Origin: an uncultured Clostridia bacterium
GTDB lineage: Bacteria > Bacillota > Clostridia > Oscillospirales > Ruminococcaceae
NCBI GenBank assembly: GCA_938014855.1
Contig: CALLQM010000288.1
Coordinates: forward strand, 1 to 7,452
Length of the DNA stretch: 7,452 bases
Reading direction: 5' to 3'
The notes beneath the pieces were generated by a model. It made no database searches and had not been told where the DNA came from. It saw nothing but the letters and a program-made list of their open reading frames with translations. Positions 1-5,656 of this stretch are shown here, piece by piece (the stretch's first letter is position 1; every line of letters starts with the position of its first letter). A program made the translations under genes and the position numbers.

Positions 1-2
1 CC

Positions 3-581
3 TTTTTTATGGGCACGCAGTCACTCTTGTTTTATACTTTGGTTGCATGGATTCCCACTATTATTATGTCAAAAGGAATGACGGATTCATTTGCGGGTAC
101 AATGGCACTTACTTTTCAGCTTACAGCTATTCCTGCAACATTGGGTATCCCTATGTTATGCGATAAATTTAAAAAGCAGAGAGGCCTTGCAATCTTTACA
201 TGTTTTTTATACATAAGTGGTATGCTGCTATTTTTATTTGCGCATACGCCAATAGTTACCTTAATTTCTGTTGCTTTAATGGCTGTGGGTATGGGCGGAA
301 GTATAAGCCTGGCGATTGCATTTATTTCATTTAGAAGTCCGAATCCTGTAAGAGCCTCCGAATTATCGGGAATGTCACAAACTGCAGGCTATTTGCTCGC
401 TGCGATTGGTCCTATTCTAATGGGTACAATCTATGATATATCAAAAAGCTGGTCATTACCAATTATAATATTAGGCGGACTGATTGTCTTTCTTGCATTT
501 TGTGGCTGGTTTGCAGGAAATGATGTTTTGATACAAGATCAAGCGGCTATGCAGACCACATCGGAACCCACTGAAAGCTAA
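3..581 (+). CDS. MFS transporter, CynX/NimT-like, C-terminal half (5' partial)
   Basis: This is the C-terminal part of a major facilitator superfamily permease in the cytoplasmic membrane. The frame is open to the left edge (two Phe codons precede the first Met at position 9), so the gene starts outside the window and that Met is probably internal. The visible 192 residues hold about six hydrophobic segments, which fits the second six-helix bundle of a roughly 400-residue MFS protein. The opening MGTQSLLFYTLVAWIPTII and the later ELSGMSQTAGYLLAAIGPI resemble the CynX/NimT group (cyanate and 2-nitroimidazole transporter relatives). A cytoplasmic basic loop (DKFKKQRG) lies between helices, and the tail is polar. 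The substrate cannot be read from the sequence. It ends 275 bp before the reductase gene, and a sigma-54 promoter lies between them, so it is probably transcribed separately. It may supply the substrate of the downstream enzymes (inference). Confidence 0.85.
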   Translation, partial: FFMGTQSLLFYTLVAWIPTIIMSKGMTDSFAGTMALTFQLTAIPATLGIPMLCDKFKKQRGLAIFTCFLYISGMLLFLFAHTPIVTLISVALMAVGMGGSISLAIAFISFRSPNPVRASELSGMSQTAGYLLAAIGPILMGTIYDISKSWSLPIIILGGLIVFLAFCGWFAGNDVLIQDQAAMQTTSEPTES

Positions 582-604
582 GAAGCGAATCTAAGTTAAG
601 TTTG

Positions 605-651
605 GATTGCAAAATTTGCAATTGAAATAAATCGTTGCAAATTTTGCAATC
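605..651. promoter_or_regulatory. Paired palindromic operator, candidate enhancer (UAS) for the sigma-54 activator
   Basis: Positions 605-621 and 635-651 are a perfect 17-bp inverted repeat around a 13-nt spacer. Each arm also contains its own 15-bp palindrome, TTGCAAA-N-TTTGCAA (607-621 with central A, 635-649 with central T), so these read as two copies of one dyad binding site 28 bp apart centre to centre. They sit about 155 and 180 bp upstream of the start predicted from the sigma-54 promoter at 769-785, a normal distance for enhancer-binding proteins. The Fis-type activator encoded at the end of the cluster is the obvious candidate to bind here (inference). The RNA could also fold into a long AT-rich hairpin, but no U-run follows, so a terminator role for the transporter gene is less likely. 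Confidence 0.75.
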
Positions 652-768
652 AAGCCAAAAAAGGGATCTTTCTAGGTTCTATAACAATGTATCGTTCGCA
701 TTAAAAAGGGGGAAAAACCATAAAATATCGACAAAATGTGCCGCAATACAACGGTTTGTTATCCAATG

Positions 769-785
769 TTGGCACGTAAATTGCT
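769..785 (+). promoter_or_regulatory. Sigma-54 (RpoN) -24/-12 promoter
   Basis: The sequence TTGGCACGTAAATTGCT matches the sigma-54 consensus TTGGCACG-N4-TTGCW throughout. The invariant GG is at 771-772 and the GC at 783-784, with the required 10-bp spacing. Transcription should start near 796, leaving a leader of about 60 nt before the reductase ATG at 857. The only gene downstream without another visible promoter is the cluster 857-4053, probably continuing into the activator gene. Two palindromic candidate enhancer sites lie upstream at 605-651. A TATAAT at 788-793 overlaps the start region, but it has no suitable -35 box or TG extension. Confidence 0.9.
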
Positions 786-856
786 TGTATAATTGGCTGA
801 TAAATAAAAAGGAACTGTTTATTTTATCAAAGTTTAATTGTATAGGAGGATAACGT

Positions 857-2071
857 ATGAAACCCGATTTAAGTGTTAATGTTTGCGGCATTCGCCACAA
901 GAACCCAATAGTGGTGGCATCTGCTACACCATCTAAGGATGCAAAACATATGAAGACCTGCGTGGACGCAGGTGCAGGTGGGATCATTGCAAAAACGTAT
1001 TCCCCGGAGCCTTTACTGCAGAAGTATGTATCTCCTCGCTTTACCACTCTACATAAAAAAGGCTGGCCTCACAATTTTTCCAACTATTCCTGCGAATTTC
1101 TTGCGCAGTATACACCGGATGATTGGGCGAAAGAGCTGGAAGCATCTGCTAAATATTGCAGACAGCATGATGTTGTTCTTTATGGCAGCCTTTCCGGCGA
1201 TACGTTAGAAAATTGGAGTAAAATGGCAAAACAGGCGGAGTCTACGGGTGTTCATGCGCTGGAATTGAATTTTGGCTGTCCTCATCCGAAAGATTTAGGG
1301 TATTTAAGCGGGCAGGAGCTGGGAAACAACCCGGACGCGGCTGCCCAAGTAACCAAGGTTGTTTGTGATGCCGTAAAAATCCCGGTATTTGTCAAACTGA
1401 CTGCTGAAGCAGTAAACCCCGTAATCAGTGCAGAGAAATGTAAAGAAGCGGGTGCTTCAGGACTAACCGTTATCAATCGCTATTCCGCACTGGATATTGA
1501 TGTAAACGCTGGCGGCAGACCTCTGCTGCACTCTAGCTTTGCCGGAGTAGGCGGCCCGTGGATGCGTCCGATTATGCTCAAATGGCTGGTTAAAATTGGC
1601 CGCTCAGTCGATTTGCCGATTTCTGCAACAAATGGCATTTGGGGCTGGGAAGACGTCGTAAAAGCAATTATGTGCGGCGCGAGCACGGTACAGACTTGCA
1701 CAGCGTTGATGTATAGCTCGAAGGGCTATGGAATGATTAACGAATATCTAACTCATCTAGAAAAATTCATGGAAGAAAAAGGCTATGAAAATTTAGATCA
1801 GATGAGAAATATTACCGAACCTCAGGTGCTTTCTTGGGACAAGGTAGACAGAGATACACAGAATGTATCGGTTGTAGACCAGGATAAATGCAGAGCGTGC
1901 GGAATCTGTAAGAATTTCTGTTTTAGAGGCGCGTTTTCTTATGATGAAAATAAGAAGGCGCATATTGACAAAACAAAATGCGATGGATGTGGATTGTGTG
2001 CATCGTTGTGCCCGTCCGACGCCATTCACATGGAAGGCCCGAAACCGATTTATTTGGGCAACTTTAAATAA
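857..2071 (+). CDS. PreA-like dihydropyrimidine/dihydroorotate dehydrogenase-family reductase with C-terminal 2x[4Fe-4S] domain
   Basis: This is a 404-residue soluble flavin/iron-sulfur oxidoreductase. Residues 1-310 form a dihydroorotate dehydrogenase-like FMN barrel. The active-site loop starts with ELNFGCPHP (136-144), followed by K180, N207 and a GI..WEDVVKAIMCGAS segment (260-276) typical of the FMN phosphate site. Residues 340-390 are a bacterial ferredoxin domain with two Cys sets, C345/348/351/355 and C375/378/381/385; the first lacks the usual Pro after its fourth Cys. This order matches PreA, the catalytic subunit of dihydropyrimidine dehydrogenase, which reduces uracil or thymine. 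By alignment by eye, the loop position of the catalytic Cys of pig dihydropyrimidine dehydrogenase is Ser151 (LSGQ). No PreT-type NAD(P)H subunit is present, so electrons may come from ferredoxin. AGGAGG at 844-849, 7 nt before the ATG, supports the start. It is the first gene behind the sigma-54 promoter. The fold is secure; the substrate is unknown. Confidence 0.87.
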   Translation: MKPDLSVNVCGIRHKNPIVVASATPSKDAKHMKTCVDAGAGGIIAKTYSPEPLLQKYVSPRFTTLHKKGWPHNFSNYSCEFLAQYTPDDWAKELEASAKYCRQHDVVLYGSLSGDTLENWSKMAKQAESTGVHALELNFGCPHPKDLGYLSGQELGNNPDAAAQVTKVVCDAVKIPVFVKLTAEAVNPVISAEKCKEAGASGLTVINRYSALDIDVNAGGRPLLHSSFAGVGGPWMRPIMLKWLVKIGRSVDLPISATNGIWGWEDVVKAIMCGASTVQTCTALMYSSKGYGMINEYLTHLEKFMEEKGYENLDQMRNITEPQVLSWDKVDRDTQNVSVVDQDKCRACGICKNFCFRGAFSYDENKKAHIDKTKCDGCGLCASLCPSDAIHMEGPKPIYLGNFK

Positions 2072-2128
2072 ATACGGATTACAGGACAATCGGGCTAAGG
2101 TTTACCAATAAACAGGGAGGAATGGAAC

Positions 2129-2905
2129 ATGAAGGTTGCAACCATTCAGCTCGCTATAAATGATGCCGAATCAAAAGAGGAAAAAATCAGGCGTGTAGAA
2201 TCGATTCTGCAAAATCTAAAAGATGTCGATTTGGTTTTGCTGCCTGAACTTTGGAATGTAGGATTCTTTTCGTTTCAGCAATACCGTGAGCAGGCAGAGA
2301 CATTATCAGGAGAAACTCTGACCCGGCTTTCGAAGATGGCGAAAAAAATAGGCGCTTACATCTTTATCGGCAGTTTTGTGGAAAAACGTGAAGAGAACTA
2401 TTACAACACGTGTGCTCTTATTGACAGGCAGGGAAAAGTAGTTGGAGATTATAGTAAAATTCACCTTTTCGGCTATGGTTCCGCAGAGCGCGAAATTTTA
2501 TCAGCCGGAAAAAAGATTACGGTTGTGGACACTGAATTTGGGAAAATTGGACTAAGCATCTGCTATGATATTCGTTTTCCGGAACTTTATCGAAAGTTAG
2601 TCGATAAAGGCGCTGAAATAATTATTAACTGTGCTGCTTGGCCATATCCCAGAGTGGAAAACTGGACGACTCTGAACATTGCTCGAGCAATTGAAAATCA
2701 GAGCTATTTCCTTTCTTGCGTCTGCGCAGGTGCCAGCCAAGGAAAAGATTTTATCGGAAGAAGTATGGTCATAGATCCGTGGGGCACGGTTGTCTCAAGT
2801 GCGGGTGAAAGGGAAACCGTTTTGATGACGGAAATTCATCCGGAACAAGTGGCGAAGATTCGAAAAGATTTTACACCGTTAAAAGATCGAGTGATCTATT
2901 TTTAG
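2129..2905 (+). CDS. Nitrilase-superfamily carbon-nitrogen hydrolase (amidase / omega-amidase / carbamoylase type)
   Basis: This 258-residue protein has the usual length of a single-domain nitrilase-superfamily hydrolase. The catalytic triad is complete: Glu40 in LLPELW, Lys110 in YSKIHLF and Cys145 in GLSICYDIRFPELYR. The last motif is typical of Nit/omega-amidase and carbamoylase-like branches. Family members hydrolyse amides or N-carbamoyl groups through a cysteine acyl-enzyme, releasing ammonia. No signal peptide is visible, so it should be cytosolic. GGGAGG at 2115-2120 lies 8 nt before the ATG. It follows the PreA-like gene by 57 nt in the same probable transcript. In reductive pyrimidine breakdown a nitrilase-superfamily beta-ureidopropionase acts after the reductase and a ring-opening hydrolase, so an analogous late amide or carbamoyl cleavage is a reasonable inference. 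The exact substrate cannot be determined from the sequence. Confidence 0.9.
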   Translation: MKVATIQLAINDAESKEEKIRRVESILQNLKDVDLVLLPELWNVGFFSFQQYREQAETLSGETLTRLSKMAKKIGAYIFIGSFVEKREENYYNTCALIDRQGKVVGDYSKIHLFGYGSAEREILSAGKKITVVDTEFGKIGLSICYDIRFPELYRKLVDKGAEIIINCAAWPYPRVENWTTLNIARAIENQSYFLSCVCAGASQGKDFIGRSMVIDPWGTVVSSAGERETVLMTEIHPEQVAKIRKDFTPLKDRVIYF

Positions 2906-2929
2906 CTTGATAAGTCAGCGTACATTTTA

Positions 2930-2960
2930 TTTTCCGCCAAAGCAATCTTTTGGTGGAGAA
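2930..2960 (+). promoter_or_regulatory. RNA hairpin overlapping the ribosome binding site of the DUF2848 gene
   Basis: Positions 2930-2941 can pair with 2949-2960 to give a 12-bp stem with a 7-nt loop and two G-U pairs. Its core is CCGCC against GGTGG. The 3' arm includes the GGAG at 2955-2958, which begins the purine-rich GGAGAAAGGA before the ATG at 2973, leaving AAGGA (2960-2964) mostly outside the stem. It may tune translation of the DUF2848 gene or shield the intergenic mRNA from decay. No U-run follows, so it is not a normal terminator. Confidence 0.4.
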
Positions 2961-2972
2961 AGGAACGAATTT

Positions 2973-3659
2973 ATGCAGAAAAACATTTTAGAATTGACTG
3001 TAAACGGAGAAACTCCGTTACATTACGAAGTCAAAAAAATCGTCAATGCAGGTTATACTGGACGCAACCAAGCTGCAGTACAAAAACATATTGATGAATT
3101 GCGTGAAATTGGTGTTCCTGCGCCTGAAAAGATCCCGACTTATTATCCAAAGGCGGCTGCACTTCTTACGACGGATGACGGGTTTGAAGCAGTCGACAAC
3201 GAAAATACAGGCGAAGTGGAATACGTTTTGCTGATTGATAAAGATCAAATCTATGTAGGCGTTGGAAGCGATCATACCGACCGCGATCTGGAAAAGACCA
3301 ATATTCCAAAAGCCAAGCAAATGTGTCCAAACTTTATTTCCAAACAGGTTTGGAAGTATGAAGATTTAAAAGAACAATGGGACAAAATGGAACTGCGTTC
3401 TTGGATTGGAAAAGAGAAACAGCTATTTCAGGAAACCACACTGGATGCGTTTATGGAGCCGGAAGAACTTATGCGCAGGGTGAAAGAATTATTGGGAAAT
3501 AAGCTGGAACCCGGAACAGTGATTTTTTCCGGAACGGTAGGCGCGTTGGTGGACGGTTATCCTTTTACGGACCGTTTTGAGACGCAGCTATATGACCCGT
3601 CGTCTAAACGCTCACTGCATTGCACCTATTCGATTCATCTAATGGATTGGACTGATTAA
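2973..3659 (+). CDS. DUF2848 family protein, possible hydrolase
   Basis: This 228-residue protein has no signal peptide or membrane segment. It has the pattern I associate with DUF2848: AGYTGR (26-31), a central SGD-type GEVEYVLL (80-87), VGSDHTDR (97-104), KQMCPN (115-120) and a C-terminal SGTVGALVDG (186-195) then DRFETQLYDP (200-209). The biochemical role of the family is not established to my knowledge. The C-terminal SGTVGA...DRFE stretch is somewhat like fumarylacetoacetate hydrolase-type endings, which hints at a metal-dependent hydrolase (weak inference). The frame is open further upstream, but the start at 2973 is preferred because GGAGAAAGGA at 2955-2964 lies 8 nt before it, and the upstream 22 codons do not look like family sequence. 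Sitting between a nitrilase and a cupin behind a PreA-like reductase, it may supply the missing ring-opening or another hydrolytic step. Confidence 0.78.
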   Translation: MQKNILELTVNGETPLHYEVKKIVNAGYTGRNQAAVQKHIDELREIGVPAPEKIPTYYPKAAALLTTDDGFEAVDNENTGEVEYVLLIDKDQIYVGVGSDHTDRDLEKTNIPKAKQMCPNFISKQVWKYEDLKEQWDKMELRSWIGKEKQLFQETTLDAFMEPEELMRRVKELLGNKLEPGTVIFSGTVGALVDGYPFTDRFETQLYDPSSKRSLHCTYSIHLMDWTD

Positions 3660-3666
3660 ACTTGAA

Positions 3667-3688
3667 TTAAAATGCTAAAGCATTTTAA
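3667..3688. repeat. Short AT-rich palindrome between the DUF2848 and cupin genes
   Basis: TTAAAATGCT at 3667-3676 and AGCATTTTAA at 3679-3688 are perfect inverted copies separated by AA. As RNA this folds into a 9-bp stem with a 4-nt loop, but the stem is AT-rich and is followed by A-rich sequence rather than a U-run. It is therefore not a convincing terminator. It may mark mRNA processing or stability control between the two genes, or be incidental. Confidence 0.35.
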
Positions 3689-3714
3689 AAATAAATAAAG
3701 AAGGAGGCATGGAT

Positions 3715-4053
3715 ATGGCAAAGCCAGAATTGGAACTTTTTGATGTGGATCTAAAAATTCCGTGGAGACAAGTAGCGGATGCACAAGAAGGCATCATGGA
3801 AAAAATTCTTAGTGTCGATCCGGATACGGGTTCTTATACCAGAATTTTGAAGTTCCCACCAATTGAGACGAATGTATTGTTAACACATGATTTTTGGGAA
3901 GAAGTCTTGATTCTAAAGGGCACACTGCATGATATCCGTAAAAATGAAACTTATTTGGAAGGGTACTATGCTTGTAGACCTCCAGGGATGGAGCATGGTC
4001 CTTACAGCATTCCCAATGGCTGTATGACTATGGAAATCCGTTACTATAAATAG
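3715..4053 (+). CDS. Small cupin-domain protein (ChrR-like cupin)
   Basis: This 112-residue single-domain cupin is probably a cytosolic metal-binding beta barrel. The conserved part runs from about residue 40 to the end: LTHDFWEEVLILKGTLHD (56-73) and GYYACRPPGMEHGPY (83-97). His58, Glu62 or Glu63, His72 and His94 are candidate metal ligands. Proteins with the pattern HDFWEEVLIL...RPPGMEHGP are usually annotated as cupin or ChrR-like cupin; whether it is an enzyme (isomerase, hydrolase or dioxygenase) or a ligand sensor is unknown. An in-frame ATG at 3709 is only 1 nt after AAGGAGG (3701-3707), whereas the ATG at 3715 is 7 nt after it, so 3715 is the better start. It is the last enzyme-type gene of the sigma-54 cluster, and the activator frame opens only 8 nt after its stop. 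Confidence 0.82.
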   Translation: MAKPELELFDVDLKIPWRQVADAQEGIMEKILSVDPDTGSYTRILKFPPIETNVLLTHDFWEEVLILKGTLHDIRKNETYLEGYYACRPPGMEHGPYSIPNGCMTMEIRYYK

Positions 4054-4060
4054 TTCCTAA

Positions 4061-4195
4061 CAACTTAATAATTTTACAAATTCCGCGCTGAATGGCATCC
4101 TTGTAGTAAATGGGGAAGGAATTACAGTTTATGCGAATCCAGCATATGCACGGATCACCCGCACAGAGGTTTCCAGCCGGCTGGGAACTAATATT
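4061..4195 (+). other. PAS-domain coding stretch upstream of the first usable start of the activator gene
   Basis: This stretch is in frame with the activator that follows and contains no stop. It encodes clear PAS sequence, including LNGILVVNGEGITVYANPAY and then ARITRTEVSSRLGTNI. No ATG, GTG or TTG exists in this frame between the TAA at 4058-4060 and TTG at 4196, and no Shine-Dalgarno sequence precedes the opening. Only CTG (4088), ATC (4097) and ATT (4121) could serve as rare starts. GGGGAAGGA at 4112-4120 abuts the ATT with no spacing. Either the 5' end of the gene has been lost by a deletion near 4060, the sequence has an assembly error there, or an unusual start is used. A single frameshift cannot repair it, because the other two frames have stops at 4047 and 4051 with no start codon after them. 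Confidence 0.7.
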
Positions 4196-5404
4196 TTGGT
4201 ATTGGATCCGGATTGTCCACTTTCTAAGACGCTCAGAACCGGGCAGGCGTTAAAAAACTATAAGTTTAAATTGTGTGATGGCGACAATGAGCTTATTTCG
4301 AATACAAGCCCAATCTGTTATGAAGGACAGGTTTTGGGCGCAATTTCTATTTTTCAAGATGTGCAGGCAATCGTTTGCCTAACCGAGGAATTAAAAAAGC
4401 AGCAGCAAACAATTGACGTTCTTAAGAATCGGCTGAATACTGTTTCGACAGCAAAATATAGATTTGAGAGTATGATTGGAAATAGTCAGGCGCTTTTACA
4501 GGCGATTCAAAATTCCAAAGATGTTGCCGGAACAGACGCTACGGTTTTGATTACCGGAGAAAGCGGAGTTGGAAAAGAGCTGTTTGCACATTCAATTCAT
4601 AACAGCAGTCAGCGCAGAAGCCAGCCATTTATTCGAGTAAACTGTGCAGCAATTCCCGAAAACCTAATAGAGAGTGAATTTTTTGGTTATGAAAAAGGAG
4701 CTTTTACAGGCGCAGGTCAGAAAAAAATAGGAATGTTTGAACTTGCGAACCAAGGAACCATATTTTTAGACGAAATTGGAGAGATGGATACGGCTCTTCA
4801 AGCAAAATTGCTGCGCGTATTGGAAGAGCGGGAATTTTACCGAATTGGTGGACGAAAGCCAATTCAACTTGATATACGTGTCATTGTTGCTACAAACAGA
4901 AATTTAAAAAAGGCAATTGCAGACGGAAAATTCCGTGAGGATCTTTATTATCGAATTAACATTTTTAACGTGGATGTACCGCCTCTTAGAGATCGAGGTG
5001 AGGACGTACTTCTTCTCGCTCAATTCTTTTTAGAAAAAAATGCGAAAAAAATTGATAAATCCGTAATCGGAATTTCAGAGGTAGGAAAAGAAATATTAGT
5101 ACAATATAGCTGGCCCGGTAATATTCGGGAGCTGCGTAATATTATCGAGCGAGCGGTTATTGTCTGTAAAGGAGAAATGCTTACAGAGGATGAACTGGGA
5201 TTCTTATGCTCAACTCCGCAGAAAAAGGAACGGAATAACCAGCTGCTCTCCATGAGAGAATTAGAAAAACGTGCAATCCAAAAAGGTCTGGAATTGTATG
5301 GGACTTCTATGGAAGGCAAACAATTGATAGCCCAAAAATTGGGAATCTCGTTTCGAACACTGTATAACAAAATTAAAGAATATGATATACATATAAAAAA
5401 ATAG
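4196..5404 (+). CDS. Sigma-54-dependent transcriptional activator (PAS - AAA+ - Fis HTH), 5' end uncertain
   Basis: This is a bacterial enhancer-binding protein that remodels RNA polymerase-sigma-54 by ATP hydrolysis. From TTG at 4196 the product has 402 residues. They comprise the rest of a PAS domain (1-60, ending VLGAISIFQDVQAIV), a coiled linker (about 63-85), and an AAA+ domain. That domain has Walker A GESGVGKE (121-128), the sigma-54 contact loop GAFTGA (168-173), Walker B TIFLDEIGE (188-196), ATN of sensor I (232-234), the arginine region FREDLYYRINIF and sensor II WPGNIREL (307-314). A Fis-type HTH follows at about 353-398. All catalytic motifs are intact. The TTG has only a weak GGGA 9 nt upstream, and PAS sequence continues upstream to 4061, so the true start is unresolved. 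The gene is the last of the cluster, and its likely targets are the palindromes at 605-651. No promoter of its own is visible, so read-through would give positive feedback. The family assignment is secure. Confidence 0.88.
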   Translation: MVLDPDCPLSKTLRTGQALKNYKFKLCDGDNELISNTSPICYEGQVLGAISIFQDVQAIVCLTEELKKQQQTIDVLKNRLNTVSTAKYRFESMIGNSQALLQAIQNSKDVAGTDATVLITGESGVGKELFAHSIHNSSQRRSQPFIRVNCAAIPENLIESEFFGYEKGAFTGAGQKKIGMFELANQGTIFLDEIGEMDTALQAKLLRVLEEREFYRIGGRKPIQLDIRVIVATNRNLKKAIADGKFREDLYYRINIFNVDVPPLRDRGEDVLLLAQFFLEKNAKKIDKSVIGISEVGKEILVQYSWPGNIRELRNIIERAVIVCKGEMLTEDELGFLCSTPQKKERNNQLLSMRELEKRAIQKGLELYGTSMEGKQLIAQKLGISFRTLYNKIKEYDIHIKK

Positions 5405-5454
5405 CTGTAATTCTCCTCTTTTTTAATGATTACGCACAATACCGATATCTGCAT

Positions 5455-5471
5455 ACCATTCAACGAATGGT
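5455..5471 (+). terminator. Weak hairpin after the activator gene, possible terminator
   Basis: ACCATTC (5455-5461) and GAATGGT (5465-5471) form a perfect 7-bp stem with a 3-nt loop, 50 nt after the activator stop. Only TT-AATA follows rather than a clear U-run, so this is at best a weak intrinsic terminator. A second, smaller hairpin (CCTGC/GCAGG, 5503-5517) is downstream. No stronger terminator is visible in the 252-bp gap, so this is the best candidate for the end of the sigma-54 transcript. Confidence 0.3.
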
Positions 5472-5547
5472 TTAATACGAGCTATCAAAAACAATCAAAT
5501 CGCCTGCGAAAAGCAGGATGAAAATATAGAGTTTTAAAAGTAAAACA

Positions 5548-5578
5548 GTACAAAACATGATTGAATTGTACAAAAACA
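5548..5578 (+). promoter_or_regulatory. Direct repeat upstream of the AraC gene, candidate AraC-family binding site
   Basis: GTACAAAACA (5548-5557) and GTACAAAAACA (5568-5578) are near-identical direct repeats offset by 20 bp, close to two helical turns. AraC-family regulators often bind such direct repeats because each monomer contacts two successive major grooves. The repeats lie about 50 to 80 bp upstream of the start predicted from the -10 box at 5615-5620, a plausible position for activation. Binding by the adjacent regulator is an inference. Confidence 0.4.
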
Positions 5579-5611
5579 ATCCTGATTTTACAAGAAAAAT
5601 GTTCATTTCTA

Positions 5612-5620
5612 TGATATAAT
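5612..5620 (+). promoter_or_regulatory. Extended -10 promoter for the AraC gene (sigma-A type)
   Basis: TGATATAAT at 5612-5620 is a perfect extended -10 element (TG-N-TATAAT). The matching -35 window (about 5592-5597) reads AAGAAA and is poor, which is common for extended -10 promoters or ones that need an activator. Transcription should start near 5627, about 30 nt before the AraC ATG. It probably drives both the regulator and the corrinoid protein gene that follows 21 nt after it. Confidence 0.65.
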
Positions 5621-5656
5621 GAGGTTGTTTCAAAAAGTAGATGGAGGGGCACGCAT

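Noticed and set aside
97..115. TGGCAC inside the transporter gene as a sigma-54 promoter
   Set aside because: The required GC of the -12 element is absent at the correct spacing.
605..651. The long inverted repeat as an intrinsic terminator of the transporter gene
   Set aside because: The stem is AT-rich and is followed by CAAGCCAAAAAAGG, not a U-run. The nested palindromes and the distance to the sigma-54 promoter fit operator sites better.
788..793. TATAAT as a sigma-A -10 box for the reductase gene
   Set aside because: The only -35-like hexamer (TTGGCA at 769) is 13 bp away, too short, and there is no TG extension; the overlapping sigma-54 element is a far better match.
635..853. 72-codon + strand open frame between the transporter and the reductase
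   Set aside because: It starts inside the inverted repeat, crosses the sigma-54 promoter and the reductase ribosome binding site, has no ribosome site of its own and no recognisable protein pattern.
679..1047. 122-codon - strand open frame
   Set aside because: It overlaps the promoter and the start of the well-supported reductase gene on the other strand; it is a coding shadow with no family features.
4131..4250. ATG at 4131 with GGGGAAGGA upstream as the start of a separate gene
   Set aside because: The spacing looks good, but this ATG is out of frame with the activator and its reading frame ends within about 40 codons without recognisable content.
5020..5463. 147-codon - strand open frame
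   Set aside because: It lies mainly antisense to the HTH and AAA+ coding region of the activator and has low-complexity, non-family sequence.
5503..5517. CCTGC-GAAAA-GCAGG hairpin as a terminator
   Set aside because: The stem has only 5 bp and is followed by ATGAAAATATAG with no U-run on either usable side close to the stem.
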